A DNA stretch of 64,000 nt from JAPOUP01 sp965201085. Its GTDB lineage: Bacteria > Pseudomonadota > Alphaproteobacteria > Rhodobacterales > Rhodobacteraceae. The translations under genes and the position numbers were made by a program. Under the pieces are notes generated by a model, which made no database searches, was not told where the DNA came from, and saw only the letters and a list, made by a program, of their open reading frames with translations. The stretch covers positions 124,001-188,000 of the forward strand of contig CBDAVS010000010.1 of the NCBI GenBank assembly GCA_965201085.1. Reading direction: 5' to 3'. Within the stretch, counting starts at the first letter, position 1; the number at the start of each line of letters is the position of its first letter. This document shows positions 45,121-55,166 of the stretch, piece by piece.

Positions 45121-47967
45121 TCACGTGCCGGTCTTTCTTAGGACATTGCGGGGTGCTGTGGCTACCGGTGACCCGATGGGGGCGAAGGAGGGCTCCGACC
45201 GCGCCGGAACGTCCGGGCCGATCCGTTGGATTCGCACCCGCAGGTCGAACCAGGCGGCCTGTCCGGTGACGGGATCGGAATTCGCCCAGCGCAATCCATC
45301 GCCTTTGGAAGGAAGCAGTTCGTCGATCAGATGGTTCAGAAGGAAGCCTTCGGTGGCCTCGGTGGCCTCGGTATCGAGCGCCCAGGTGCCCTTGCGCTTT
45401 CCTATCGCGTTCCAGGTCCAGACGGTGCGCCTGTTCAGAGCCGCCATATGCGCGACGGGAACGGTGATCTGGCCGCTGGGGGAGGAAACGCGGGCCCAGT
45501 CGCCCTCCGAAAATCCATGCTCGTTCCAGATCGCGGTCGGCAGATAGAGCGGGTTGCGCCCGTGGATCTGACGTAGCCAGGCGTTCTGCGAACCCCATGA
45601 ATGATACATTGCCATCGGTCGCTGGGTGAGGGCATGGACAGGATATTTGGATGTCTCCGCAAGATCGTCGAAGAATGGTGGATACCAGATGGGAAGAGGA
45701 TCCAATGTCGTCTTTATGCGTTCGCGCAGCCGATCCGGCGGCTGGCGATGGCCATGGCCCTCGGCCGCGAGCTGGAATTTCCGCATGGGCTCAAGATAGA
45801 GTTGAAATAGGTACGGGAGCGGAACGTCATAGAGGCCCGTTTCCACCGCCCAGTCCTGATAGGCAACGTTCCATGGCTTGAAAAACGCGGCATCGGACGG
45901 CACCGCTCTGTGCCAGAACCCTCCGTGTTCCGCGTAAATCCGTAACTGCTCCGGATTTGGCTCTCCCCGCCCGTTTCCACCGTCTTGCCCGGGTTGGCCA
46001 TGCACATCCAGCCTCCAACCCGCCAGTGGGCCGATTCCCCGACGGCGCTCATGCTTCGTTATGTAATCGGCGTAATCGGAGTATTTTGCGCTACCGTCCT
46101 CGTTTACGAAACCCGGTAATCCGAGACGTGCCCCGAGATCGCACAGAACGGACTGAAAACTGCGCACGTCGCGGTCGGGTTCGATGACCGGCCAACGGAT
46201 CGCGTCGGCCGCCGCGTCCGCTTCGCTGATCGGGCGGTCGAGCAGGGAGATGCAGTCATGACGCTCGAGATAGGTGGTGTCGGGAAGAACCAGGTCGGCA
46301 TAGGCCACCATTTCGGATGCATAGGTGTCGGAATAGATGATGCGTGGGATTCTATATTCGCCGTCACCGTCGATATCCGTCAGCATCTTCATGACGCTGG
46401 AAGTGTTCATCGAGGAATTCCAGGCCATGTTCGCCATGTACATTAACAGGGTATCGATCCTGTAGGGTTCCCCCGCATGAGCGTTCGAAATGACCATGTG
46501 CATCAGGCCGTGCGCGCTCATCGGATTTTCCCATGAAAACGCTTTATCGATCCGCGCGGGGCTCCCATCGTCCCGCAGGGCAAGGTCCTCCGGTCCATGG
46601 ACAAAGCCAAGATGGGGCCCATCGAGCGGTTGGCGGGGCTGAACGCCGCAATGTGGTCTCGGATGCGCGTAGGAAGGCTTGGGATAGGGTGGTTTGAATC
46701 GGAAACCACCGGGGGTCTCGACCGACCCAAGCAGGATCTGCAGCAGATGCAGGGCTCGGCAGGTCTGGAATCCGTTGGAATGAGCTGAGATTCCTCGCAT
46801 CGCATGAATGCTTACCGGACGACCGATCATCCTTTCATGGCGAATTTCTCGAAAATCCGTCCATGGACGGTCAAGGATGATTTCACCGTCAAATGCGGTC
46901 TTCGCCAGCTGAGCGGCGACGCGGCGGATTTGATCGGCCGGGATGCCCGTCGGGCCAGCCGCAGCATCCGGCGAGTATTTTGGATCAAGATAGCGCTCGG
47001 CCAATATATGGAAGACCGGTCGATGAATGACCTCACCATGTGAAAGAACGCCGGAAAGATCGGGTTCGACCCCTTGGTCGGTTGCCGGTGCCGGCCTTCC
47101 GGTTCGACGGTCAATGACCATCTCACACCCGTCTGAATCCTTTATGAACAGACCGTAATCAGGGCTGGTTGGATCGGCGTTCACCAAGACCGGTGCGTTG
47201 GTGTATCTGGCGAGATATTCGAGATCGACCTTGCCCGCCCGCAGCAGTTCGTGAATCAGCGCGAGGATAAGCAGCCCGTCGGTTCCTGGCGTGATACCTA
47301 TCCACTCGTCGGCCACCGCGTTATATCCGGTGCGGATCGGGTTTACGGCGATGATTTTCGCACCCCGCGCCTTCAGTCGGCCGAGGCCCATCTTGATGGG
47401 GTTGCTGTCGTGGTCCTCGGCAACTCCGAACAGCATCAGAAGTTTGGTTCGCTCCCAGTCGGGCTGACCGAATTCCCAGAACGCACCGCCCATGGTGTAG
47501 ATGCCGGCAGCGGCCATGTTGACGGAACAGAAGCCGCCATGCGCGGCATAGTTGGGGGTGCCGAAGCCCTGTGCCCAGTAACTTGTGAACGATTGGGATT
47601 GGTCGCGCCCGGTGAAGAAGGCGAGCTTTTCGGGATGCTTCGCGCGAAGCGGCGCAAGCCATTCGAAGGCCGTTCGTAAGGCTTCGTCCCAGGAAATCTC
47701 CTCGAAATCACCCGAACCCCGGGGGCCCCGCCGCCTTAGGGGTGCCCGCAGTCGCGAAGGAGCGGTCACCTGCATGAGCCCCGCGGACCCCTTGGCGCAG
47801 AGAACACCCCGATTTACCGGATGGTCTCGATTGCCTTCGATATAGGCGACCTCGCCGCCCTTCATATGTACGTTAATGCCGCAGCGGCAGGCGCACATAT
47901 AGCAGGTTGTCTTGCGGATTTCGTCCGAAACCTTCGGCGATGTATCCAGTGCGGGTTGTCGTGCCAT
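45121..47967 (-). CDS. soeA: Molybdopterin oxidoreductase, probable sulfite dehydrogenase catalytic subunit (SoeA)
   Basis: About 948 residues from the ATG at 47967, chosen because AGGGAAA precedes it and the frame above it is unsupported. The N-terminal Fe-S site is CYMCACRCGINVHMKGGEV with the fourth Cys in NRGVLCAKGSAGLMQ. FFTGRDQSQSFTSYWAQGFG, GIYTMGGAFWEFGQPDW and the C-terminal cofactor region HALTQRPMAMYHSWGSQNAW, GRNPLYLPTAIWNEHGF are typical of the SoeA group of Rhodobacterales and purple sulfur bacteria. No Tat signal is seen, in line with the cytoplasm-facing SoeABC. It would oxidise sulfite to sulfate. Thiosulfate, polysulfide or DMSO reductase activity is the alternative. Confidence 0.78.
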   Translation of the reverse strand: MARQPALDTSPKVSDEIRKTTCYMCACRCGINVHMKGGEVAYIEGNRDHPVNRGVLCAKGSAGLMQVTAPSRLRAPLRRRGPRGSGDFEEISWDEALRTAFEWLAPLRAKHPEKLAFFTGRDQSQSFTSYWAQGFGTPNYAAHGGFCSVNMAAAGIYTMGGAFWEFGQPDWERTKLLMLFGVAEDHDSNPIKMGLGRLKARGAKIIAVNPIRTGYNAVADEWIGITPGTDGLLILALIHELLRAGKVDLEYLARYTNAPVLVNADPTSPDYGLFIKDSDGCEMVIDRRTGRPAPATDQGVEPDLSGVLSHGEVIHRPVFHILAERYLDPKYSPDAAAGPTGIPADQIRRVAAQLAKTAFDGEIILDRPWTDFREIRHERMIGRPVSIHAMRGISAHSNGFQTCRALHLLQILLGSVETPGGFRFKPPYPKPSYAHPRPHCGVQPRQPLDGPHLGFVHGPEDLALRDDGSPARIDKAFSWENPMSAHGLMHMVISNAHAGEPYRIDTLLMYMANMAWNSSMNTSSVMKMLTDIDGDGEYRIPRIIYSDTYASEMVAYADLVLPDTTYLERHDCISLLDRPISEADAAADAIRWPVIEPDRDVRSFQSVLCDLGARLGLPGFVNEDGSAKYSDYADYITKHERRRGIGPLAGWRLDVHGQPGQDGGNGRGEPNPEQLRIYAEHGGFWHRAVPSDAAFFKPWNVAYQDWAVETGLYDVPLPYLFQLYLEPMRKFQLAAEGHGHRQPPDRLRERIKTTLDPLPIWYPPFFDDLAETSKYPVHALTQRPMAMYHSWGSQNAWLRQIHGRNPLYLPTAIWNEHGFSEGDWARVSSPSGQITVPVAHMAALNRRTVWTWNAIGKRKGTWALDTEATEATEGFLLNHLIDELLPSKGDGLRWANSDPVTGQAAWFDLRVRIQRIGPDVPARSEPSFAPIGSPVATAPRNVLRKTGT

Positions 47968-48567
47968 CGCCCGGGTTTCCCTGATGTAGGTGGTGTCCAT
48001 CACTATTAGCAATTCGGGCATCCGCAACCGATTTCTTCCGGTATCGGTCCCAGCGCCGTGAAATGTCATGGCCAATCGGAAGCCCGGGCTGTCCCCGTTC
48101 CGTATCGGACCCGGAATGTCCCGGAAGTTGACCGGAGTGGAGAAACGCTTTTCCCGTGGGTTTTACATCTTTTGACGGCGTCATCCGTCTTGCTGGCTCG
48201 ATCTTGGTTGGCAGACAGGGGGATCCCGCCAACCCGGCCACTGACCGGTATTGGCTGGAAGGCGCACCGACCGGTGGGTGCACCAATGATCGAAAGGCTG
48301 TCGCGGTGACCTTCGCGATCCTCCGGGGAAATGATGGGGTGATTGGCAAAAATCCGCCTAGAACGTCTCAGCTTCTGAAATGATTCTATCTTGATTGACT
48401 CTGAAGACACATAATATAGGATATATCTCCAAATTAATCTAAATATTGATTATTGTATAACCAGATCTTCCATCGCATGGTGACTGGACGCCTCCGGACA
48501 AAGCGTTTACGCGCAGAGGGTTCGCCGGTGGGGCGTATTCCATATATTGGAAAGCTGGAGAAGTATC
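47968..48567. other. Divergent promoter region between soeA and the hydrolase gene
   Basis: 600 bases without a credible gene. An AT-rich patch at 48385-48465 (TTGATTGACT, then ATAATATAGG) is the best promoter candidate for the rightward hydrolase gene. Confidence 0.45.
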
Positions 48568-49200
48568 TTGCGAAAGGCTTTCACGCTAGGCGTATTCGGT
48601 TTGATCTGGATGACGGGTTGTGTCGGTACGGAACTCTCCGGAGAGCAGCGATTCGGTATCACGAATGCGCCGATTTCGAACCATGCAAACATTTTCAGCC
48701 TCATCGGAACGGAGCGCCGGGTTTCCTTCAATACGCGGTCGAGGACCCATGTAGCGCCGAAAAGTATCGAAGACTGGATTGCCGCCCAGCCATCGGCAAC
48801 CGGCGATGCTGACTGGGAGTGTCTCGCCGAAGCGATTTATTTCGAGACGCGCGGCGAAAGTGTCAAAGGACAGATCGCGGTGGGCGAGGTGATCGTGAAC
48901 CGTGTTGAAAGCGACGCATTCCCGGACTCCATCTGCGGTGTGGTGCGGCAGGGAACCGGCAAACGTTATCAATGCCAGTTCTCATATTACTGTGATGGAC
49001 TTTATGAGATCATCGAGGAGCCTGCGGCATACGAGCGGGCGGGAAGGGTCGCGCGCCTGGTGATGGACCACGGGGAGTTCGGTCTAACCCGTGGTGCCAC
49101 ATATTTTCACAGCAGAAGGGTCAGTCCGTCCTGGTCCAGGAGCTTCACGAGGACCACGGTAATCGGAGAGCACCTGTTCTATCGAAATCCGGCGGAGTAA
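48568..49200 (+). CDS. SleB-type cell wall hydrolase, possible lipoprotein
   Basis: About 210 residues. The hydrolase_2 domain occupies the C-terminal half: WECLAEAIYFETRGESVKGQ with the likely catalytic Glu, IAVGEVIVNRV, and FQCQFS-like YQCQFSYYCDG. I prefer a TTG at 48568 (GGAGA eight bases upstream), which opens with a hydrophobic leader ending GLIWMTGC, an acceptable lipobox. A TTG at 48547 is the other option. It would cut peptidoglycan at the periplasmic face. Confidence 0.8.
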   Translation: MRKAFTLGVFGLIWMTGCVGTELSGEQRFGITNAPISNHANIFSLIGTERRVSFNTRSRTHVAPKSIEDWIAAQPSATGDADWECLAEAIYFETRGESVKGQIAVGEVIVNRVESDAFPDSICGVVRQGTGKRYQCQFSYYCDGLYEIIEEPAAYERAGRVARLVMDHGEFGLTRGATYFHSRRVSPSWSRSFTRTTVIGEHLFYRNPAE

Positions 49201-49630
49201 CCACACCGCCTCTTAAATGATTATTGGTGTATGGTCTTCACCCGGGTTGACCTGTCCGGGTGGCTCGCTGTCCGGCGATGTGTCACCGGCGCATTCCTCA
49301 CCGAAGCCCTGTCGGATTTCCGGGATGGGGTCAGGTCAATGATGAGAGTGGTATATCCGACAGAGCCGTTGGGTGCATTTCGCGTATACGTCGTTCCAGA
49401 TAACGATGCTCCTAATGGGGGCGGCGTAGCGACCTGCGAAGCGCTCCGGAATCACCCGCCAAAGACTTCCTGAGGCAACCTGTGAGATACTCCAGATAAC
49501 GCCGCATGGATAATCAAGAGATAGTCTGACGTGTTTTGTATCGAAATTGGGGAGTGTTGCGCGCAAGAATTGCAAAAATTTCGTTGAATTCACGTTTCGA
49601 GACACATATATCCTTCAATGGAGGACGGAT
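49201..49630. other. Region before the defence pair
   Basis: 430 bases; an 80-codon frame at 49231 has no recognised domain and a mostly non-hydrophobic, atypical sequence. I regard it as non-coding. Confidence 0.4.
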
Positions 49631-50842
49631 ATGATCTATAGACTCGAAATTGAAAATTTCTACTCAGTGCGAGAGCGGCAGATTGTCGACCTAAGCGTCG
49701 GCAAGAAAGTTCCGGATGAGCCGGGTCGCCTGGTCCCCATCCATGACGGGGCGGAACACCGTGCACCCCGTGTAGCCGCAATCTACGGTGCGAACGCTTC
49801 GGGTAAATCGAATGTATTGCGAGCCATCGCGTTTCTGAGCTGGTTCATTCAATCCAGCTTCAAATCCGATGCCTGGTCACAGCTTCCTTACCGCAAGTTC
49901 GAGACCCGTGAGGCGACCGACGCGCCGACAAGGATTTCGGTCTCATACTCGGCATTTGAGGAACCCTTGGCTAAGAACAGTTCGAAAACCTGTCCTTACG
50001 TCTACACTCTTGAGCTTTCCTCAAGAATTGATGGTCAGGACATCGTTCAGCGTGAAAGTCTATACTATCGACCTTCTTATGCATCGCGAATGAAAAGGAT
50101 ATTTGATAGGGATGCATCGAACGCGGTGAAATACGCACGCTGGGTCGGTCTTGGATCTGAGGTCCATGTCCTCAAGAAAATCCTACGCCCCAATGCGAGT
50201 GTAATCCCAACTCTAGGTCAGATGAATAATCAATTCGCGCGGACATTAATTCAATCTGCCAGTACGATAGCAACTAACATCCTGATGACCAAGTTTGAGC
50301 ATGATGATCTTGATCTGTTAGCGATGTATGCGCGAAATCCATACCTTTTGGATGCGCTCAACCGCGATATTCGGCGCGTAGATCTTGGTATCGATCAAGT
50401 TGAGATATTTGAGCAGAGAGACCTTGCAATAGCAAGTTTTTCCCACACCGGCCTTGATCAACCGATCCTGATGCCGTTTGAGAGTCATGGTACCCAGCAA
50501 TTTTTTAGAATCTTTCCAATGATCCATACTGCCCTTTTTCAGGGTGGTGTAGCTGTGATAGATGAGTTTGATGCCACTATACATCCGTCAGTGCTTCGCG
50601 AGATTTTACGCTGGTTTTCGGATCCGCACCGTAATCCAAACGGAGCCCAGCTTTGGATGAGCTGCCAGGAAGCCACTCTCCTCGACGACCTCCTAAAGGA
50701 AGAGGTATTGATCTGTCAGAAGAACATGAATGGTGCGACTGAGATATATGGCCTAAACGACATCAATGGTATCCGGAGGCAGGAAAACTTTCTACGTAAT
50801 TACCTTGGTGGAGTTTATGGAGGGATACCGAGTATCGGATGA
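49631..50842 (+). CDS. AAA family ATPase, RloA/AbiLi-like
   Basis: 403 residues from the ATG at 49631, preceded by GGAGGA. An SMC/RecF-like N-terminus MIYRLEIENFYSVRERQIVD leads to Walker A AAIYGANASGKSNVLRAIAF; Walker B is GGVAVIDEFDATIHPSVL near residue 320. It overlaps the next gene by ATGA. RloA with RloB forms a two-gene unit equal to the AbiL abortive infection system, in which the ATPase senses phage and controls the partner effector. Locally lower GC suggests transfer. Confidence 0.82.
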   Translation: MIYRLEIENFYSVRERQIVDLSVGKKVPDEPGRLVPIHDGAEHRAPRVAAIYGANASGKSNVLRAIAFLSWFIQSSFKSDAWSQLPYRKFETREATDAPTRISVSYSAFEEPLAKNSSKTCPYVYTLELSSRIDGQDIVQRESLYYRPSYASRMKRIFDRDASNAVKYARWVGLGSEVHVLKKILRPNASVIPTLGQMNNQFARTLIQSASTIATNILMTKFEHDDLDLLAMYARNPYLLDALNRDIRRVDLGIDQVEIFEQRDLAIASFSHTGLDQPILMPFESHGTQQFFRIFPMIHTALFQGGVAVIDEFDATIHPSVLREILRWFSDPHRNPNGAQLWMSCQEATLLDDLLKEEVLICQKNMNGATEIYGLNDINGIRRQENFLRNYLGGVYGGIPSIG

Positions 50843-51401
50843 CGAATAGACGGAAAATTCAACCTAGAACTCTGATTTTCCTCGGCTGCGAGGGAGAGAG
50901 CGAACAAAGCTATGGTGTGTTTCTTCAAAAACTCGCGGACAACAGAGAATTGAATGTCCATATCGTCCTAAAGGTTCTGCAACCTGCAGGAAACCCTTTT
51001 GCCGTGGTGAAGAAAGCCGTTCGAATGTTCGATAATGAAAATATAACGCGCCGCTGGCAGGACAGGCGATCATGTTGGACGCGGACCGCCTCTCCGAGTT
51101 ACCCGGGAACGGTAGGGAGGTTCTGAATCTCCTTGAACGACAGCGATTCATAGCGATCTGGCAGCGACCTGATCACGAATCTTTGCTCCTAAATCACTTC
51201 GACGGACATGACCATGACCGACCACCGCAAGGTAAGTCAATGATCGCACTGAAGAAATTTTGGCCGGATTATCATAAAAATATATCCGCAACGGATCTAC
51301 AAAGGAAATTCGAGTTGAAGGACGTCATGCGGGCTGCACAGATCAATTCGGAACTAATGGGGCTGCTGAATTTAGTTGGACTTAGGCATGATATGGCATG
51401 A
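50839..51401 (+). pseudogene. RloB/AbiLii-like TOPRIM effector, frameshifted
   Basis: The first frame gives TLIFLGCEGESEQSYGVFLQ, with the TOPRIM glutamate, up to ITRRWQDRR near 51065. The sense continues in another frame as AIMLDADRLSEL, carrying the TOPRIM DxD, and ends KDVMRAAQINSELMG at 51401. The break lies a few codons before the metal-binding aspartates, so the effector is cut exactly before its active site unless frameshifting restores it. Expected intact length about 190 residues. Confidence 0.75.
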
Positions 51402-51545
51402 ACCGAACATACCTGCTGAAGATCGACCACCGGTCGACGGTACGCGCGCCGATTCCGGCCATCGCCGTCCCCTATCTTGGCTCATTCAAGCCACTATTGT
51501 CCCAATGTTGATTGAATAAATATAATTGCCCATCCGAGTCGATAT

Positions 51546-52650
51546 TCAGGTTATTGAAGAACTCCTGGCCAAGCGGTTGTGATGACGGAGTTTACCGAAC
51601 GTGGTGAGGGCGGGAAGCGGCAGGACTGTCTGAAGATCCGCCTCCAGTTCGAGGCGTTCGCGGATCATCGGGAGCGGGACATGAACGGAGACTGCGATCC
51701 GGATCCGGCTTTTCACGGCATTTTCCGATGTGCCGAAAAACGATTTTTCGTCAGGTGCCGCTTGATCCATTCGAAGAAATGTTTGACCCGCCATACAGAG
51801 CGGCACGGTTCTGCTACCGTCAATGGCGGCAGAACGAAACCGTTGGTCAGGAACATAGGTGTTCCGCCGCTTCCACGGTCAATGTACCTGATGCGTCGTA
51901 GCCTGTCAGGATAATGTTTCACTGTCCTGACGCCATCCGGCATGACCACCTGATCACGGACCAGACCCGTCGTTTGGAAGGCTCTGTCGGAGCGGATTCG
52001 ACTGGGCTTAGTGTTCCTCGTCGCGCAAAGCACGAAACGGTTACCACGAAGATCAAGGACATGAAGGCGGGACAGGCTGGGATACACCCGGTCAACGACA
52101 TGGAACGCTCCGGGCTCGGGAACCGGAAGGCCGGGGACATTTACATCATGGACCTTTCCGTCGGTGATGTGGATGAAAGCCGGAATGTCTACCGGCAGGG
52201 CCGGGAGCGTATGCAGCCTGACCGCGGCCTTGGTGCCGCCGATGCGCGCCCATGGAAAGAGGGAAAGGCAGGGATCGATCGTGGACGGGTCGAGGGGGTG
52301 GACCGAGCCCTACTGAACGAAACCCCTGCCTTTTCCCGCGTTCAGGTCTCTGGACATATGGATCGGATGCCGCGCAAGGTCGGCATGTATGCGCCAGTCC
52401 CTGCCGTTGTTGGCGTTGGAGAGCGTGTTTCTTGCTACAACGCCACGGATTCCCATGTGATGGAGTCTGTTCGCCTGGACCAGCGGACATGTCATGATGT
52501 CGTGGAAACTGGAACAGTAGGTGAGTTGGGCGGACGCCATGCATCGGTACTGTTCGCCGCAGGTGAACGGTTTTACCCTGCGGTTGCCGTCATAACGGCC
52601 AACCAACCTTTGAGATACATGCCACGGAAGATGATCCATGGCCTGGGCGA
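51546..52650 (-). pseudogene. IS4-family transposase relic
   Basis: On the minus strand the N-terminus near 52640 reads MDHLPWHVSQRLVGRYDGNR, FTCGEQYRCMASAQLTYCSS and RDWRIHADLARHPI. After frame changes, DRLRRIRYIDRGSG, FLTNGFVLPPLT, WRVKHFFEWIKRHL and GTSENAVKSRIRIAVSV follow, the YREK region and end of an IS4-type transposase. At least two frameshifts. Substitutions again favour A to G and T to C (for example Lys to Arg, Leu to Pro). It lies right after the rloB pseudogene. Confidence 0.75.
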
Positions 52651-53208
52651 ATACGGGCTTTCCCGATGCGTGGCCGGCTGCCGTTCTGAGGGAAACGAAC
52701 GGTCTGACAGTGTGGGCGCTGGGTCGAATTCAGGTCGATGACAGGTCGGAGAGATTGAAAACCATTTGATGTCATTAGGTTATAGTGATATGCTAATATG
52801 ATGTTGGAACGCTATTGCGTTCAAGCACCGTTTTCGTGAGCGACACCCGCGCTTTGCGCGGCGAGGCCACCTTGACTTCAGGAGTGTGCTCAGCTCGCCA
52901 TGGGAGCGGTACGACCGACGCCGACATTGCGGGATATATGTTCAAACCTCTTTATGAGCGTCGCCATCCACACGACCGCCAGATGTCGCAGTTACCATGG
53001 AGCGGTCACAGGGCGGTCGAATCAGCGGAGGGCGTGTGTGAAAATCCGATGTGAGGCCAGCGCCACGACGGCCATTGATATATCCGGGTTAAGGATTAAA
53101 CGTCCTGTGGAATAGGTGAACGTCTCAATCGGTTTTATTCTGGGTAATGACTCAAACTATCTGCAGTATTACTAAGGTGGGCTCTATGGGTATTGATGAA
53201 AGAACGTA
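52651..53208. other. Region between the IS4 relic and folB
   Basis: About 560 bases without a supported gene. AT-rich patches at 52765-52805 and 53130-53170 may include the end of the IS element and the folB promoter. Confidence 0.45.
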
Positions 53209-54132
53209 ATGGGCGAAGACCTCAACCATGCCTTCATGCACCCCGAAGCACGCGCCGCCGCATCCGCAGGCGTCGAGCCGCTCGACCGGATCAGCATACG
53301 GAACTACGTCACCGATATCGAAATAGGGGCCTTCCAAGTGGAACGAGATGTCTGCCAGCGCATCGAGTTCAACCTTGTTGTCGAGGTCGCGCCGCGGGCC
53401 GATATAAGGGACGATGTCGACCGGATCCTGAGCTACGACCGGCTCACTGAGGCGATCGAGACCGAATTGTCCATGGAACGGGTCAACCTTCTGGAGACGC
53501 TGGCGGAACGAATTGCCGGCCGCATTCTCGCTGAACCTCGGGCGATACGGGTGTTCATGCGTATTGAAAAGCTTGACCGAGGGCCGGGTGCGTTGGGCGT
53601 TGAAATCGTGCGGTCGCGTGGAGGCACGCACGAGCGGCCACAGGCGAACAAGCGGAATCGAGCCCTTTGCCAGACGGTTGTGTTCCTATCGGAAACGGTG
53701 CCTTACTTCGCTGGCTTGAGCGCTCTGCTGGACCGGCTGGAAGCGGAGAACAAGAGAGCGGTATTCTGCGTAGGTGCAGAGGTAAAGGTAGCGCCGCTAC
53801 CGGAGCATCGACACCTGCGTGGCCGGATTTTCCTGCTCGCGATGGAGCAGGCCGCGTGGAGTTTCTCCGCGTTGGATACCCGCTTCATGGTCGCCGATTC
53901 GCGAACGGAATTGGACTGGGGCCTGAACAGCGGTCGGATCCCTGTCTGGGCGCCGTCAAAGATGGTGCTCGGCGGCGTAGCGGTGCCGGAAGTCGATCCG
54001 AACGATCCGCTGAGCCTCGTTGTGTGGTTTGCGGGACAGATGGATGCAAATGAGCTGATGACTATTGGTGTCGCCCCGCCCGTTGACGCTGGCATCGCGT
54101 GCCGGGAGTTGATCTGGGAACCCAAAGGATGA
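53209..54132 (+). CDS. folB: Dihydroneopterin aldolase, long Rhodobacterales form
   Basis: 307 residues, longer than the usual 120-residue FolB. The catalytic aldolase fold is in the first 130 residues: DRISIRNYVTDIEIGAFQVE, RILSYDRLTEAIE and NLLETLAERIAGRIL. The C-terminal 170 residues (PYFAGLSALLDRLEAENKRA, WGLNSGRIPVWAPSKMVLGG) are an extension found in Rhodobacterales and of unknown role. It acts in folate synthesis and overlaps folP by ATGA. Confidence 0.85.
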   Translation: MGEDLNHAFMHPEARAAASAGVEPLDRISIRNYVTDIEIGAFQVERDVCQRIEFNLVVEVAPRADIRDDVDRILSYDRLTEAIETELSMERVNLLETLAERIAGRILAEPRAIRVFMRIEKLDRGPGALGVEIVRSRGGTHERPQANKRNRALCQTVVFLSETVPYFAGLSALLDRLEAENKRAVFCVGAEVKVAPLPEHRHLRGRIFLLAMEQAAWSFSALDTRFMVADSRTELDWGLNSGRIPVWAPSKMVLGGVAVPEVDPNDPLSLVVWFAGQMDANELMTIGVAPPVDAGIACRELIWEPKG

Positions 54133-55166
54133 GGCGCCGCTGCTGGCCGATCGCCCGAACCGGTCCTGACCCTGAGCACACCGGAACCACTTCGGATGCC
54201 CTGCCTTTGGCGGGAAACGATTATGTATGGTTCGATCACGTCAGGGTTGGAACCCGGGCGCGGGGATGGCGGACGCTGTGCGCCACCGAACTCGAGACCG
54301 AAGACCTGAACCGCCTCAGTGACCGGCGGGAGACAGTCTGCGGAATCAGTCTCGAACGACCGCGGATCATGGGAATCGTCAACGTAACACCCGATAGTTT
54401 TTCGGACGGTGGGGATCGGCTGAGCGTTAACGACGCTTTGGTGGCGATGCGGGACATGGCGGATGCCTGCTCCATCATGGATGTTGGAGGCGAAAGCACC
54501 AGGCCGGGGGCGGAGACGGTTCCGGCGACCGAGGAAATCGCCCGAGTCGTCCCGGTGATCCGTGCCGCACGCGGCGAAGGGATAGATGTTCCGATTTCCG
54601 TCGATACCCGCAAGGCCACCGTTGCGGAGGCGGCGCTCGACGCCGGAGCCGATTTTGTAAACGATGTATCGGCATTGACCTTTGATCCGGCATTGGCGGC
54701 AGTGGTGGCTGAACGCGGGGTGCCGATTTGCCTGATGCATGCCCGGGGAGAGCCGGCGACAATGCAGGACGCGCCGCATTACGAAGACATACTGCTGGAC
54801 ACATTTGAATTTCTGGAACAACGGATCGAGGTCGCCGAGGCAGCGGGTATACCCCGGAAGCGGATCATCATTGATCCGGGCATTGGATTCGGAAAGACTC
54901 TGCAACACAATTTGACTGTGCTTCAGGGTCTTTCGATTTATCATGACCTCGGTGTTCCGCTATTGCTCGGTGTGTCCCGTAAACGCACGATCGGGGTAGT
55001 GGGGAGAGCGGCGTCGGCAAAGGATCGATTACCTGGATCGCTGGCGGCGGCACTGCACGGTGCCGGACAGGGCGTGCATATGCTGCGGGTGCATGACGCA
55101 AACGAAACCAGACAGGCATTGGATGTGCACATCGCGATGAATACGGGTGAGTGGAATGGTGGGTAA
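54129..55166 (+). CDS. folP: Dihydropteroate synthase
   Basis: 345 residues from the ATG overlapping the folB stop. A 75-residue N-terminal extension, usual in this order, precedes the barrel: MGIVNVTPDSFSDGG, MDVGGESTRPGAET, VDTRKATVAEAALDAGADFV, IIIDPGIGFGKTLQHN and GVSRKR are all intact, giving the pterin and p-aminobenzoate sites. It joins p-aminobenzoate to the pterin pyrophosphate. The 3' end overlaps glmM. Confidence 0.92.
   Translation: MRRRCWPIARTGPDPEHTGTTSDALPLAGNDYVWFDHVRVGTRARGWRTLCATELETEDLNRLSDRRETVCGISLERPRIMGIVNVTPDSFSDGGDRLSVNDALVAMRDMADACSIMDVGGESTRPGAETVPATEEIARVVPVIRAARGEGIDVPISVDTRKATVAEAALDAGADFVNDVSALTFDPALAAVVAERGVPICLMHARGEPATMQDAPHYEDILLDTFEFLEQRIEVAEAAGIPRKRIIIDPGIGFGKTLQHNLTVLQGLSIYHDLGVPLLLGVSRKRTIGVVGRAASAKDRLPGSLAAALHGAGQGVHMLRVHDANETRQALDVHIAMNTGEWNGG

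Noticed and set aside
51914..52741. A 275-codon plus-strand frame
   Set aside because: It is antisense to a recognisable IS4-family transposase relic.
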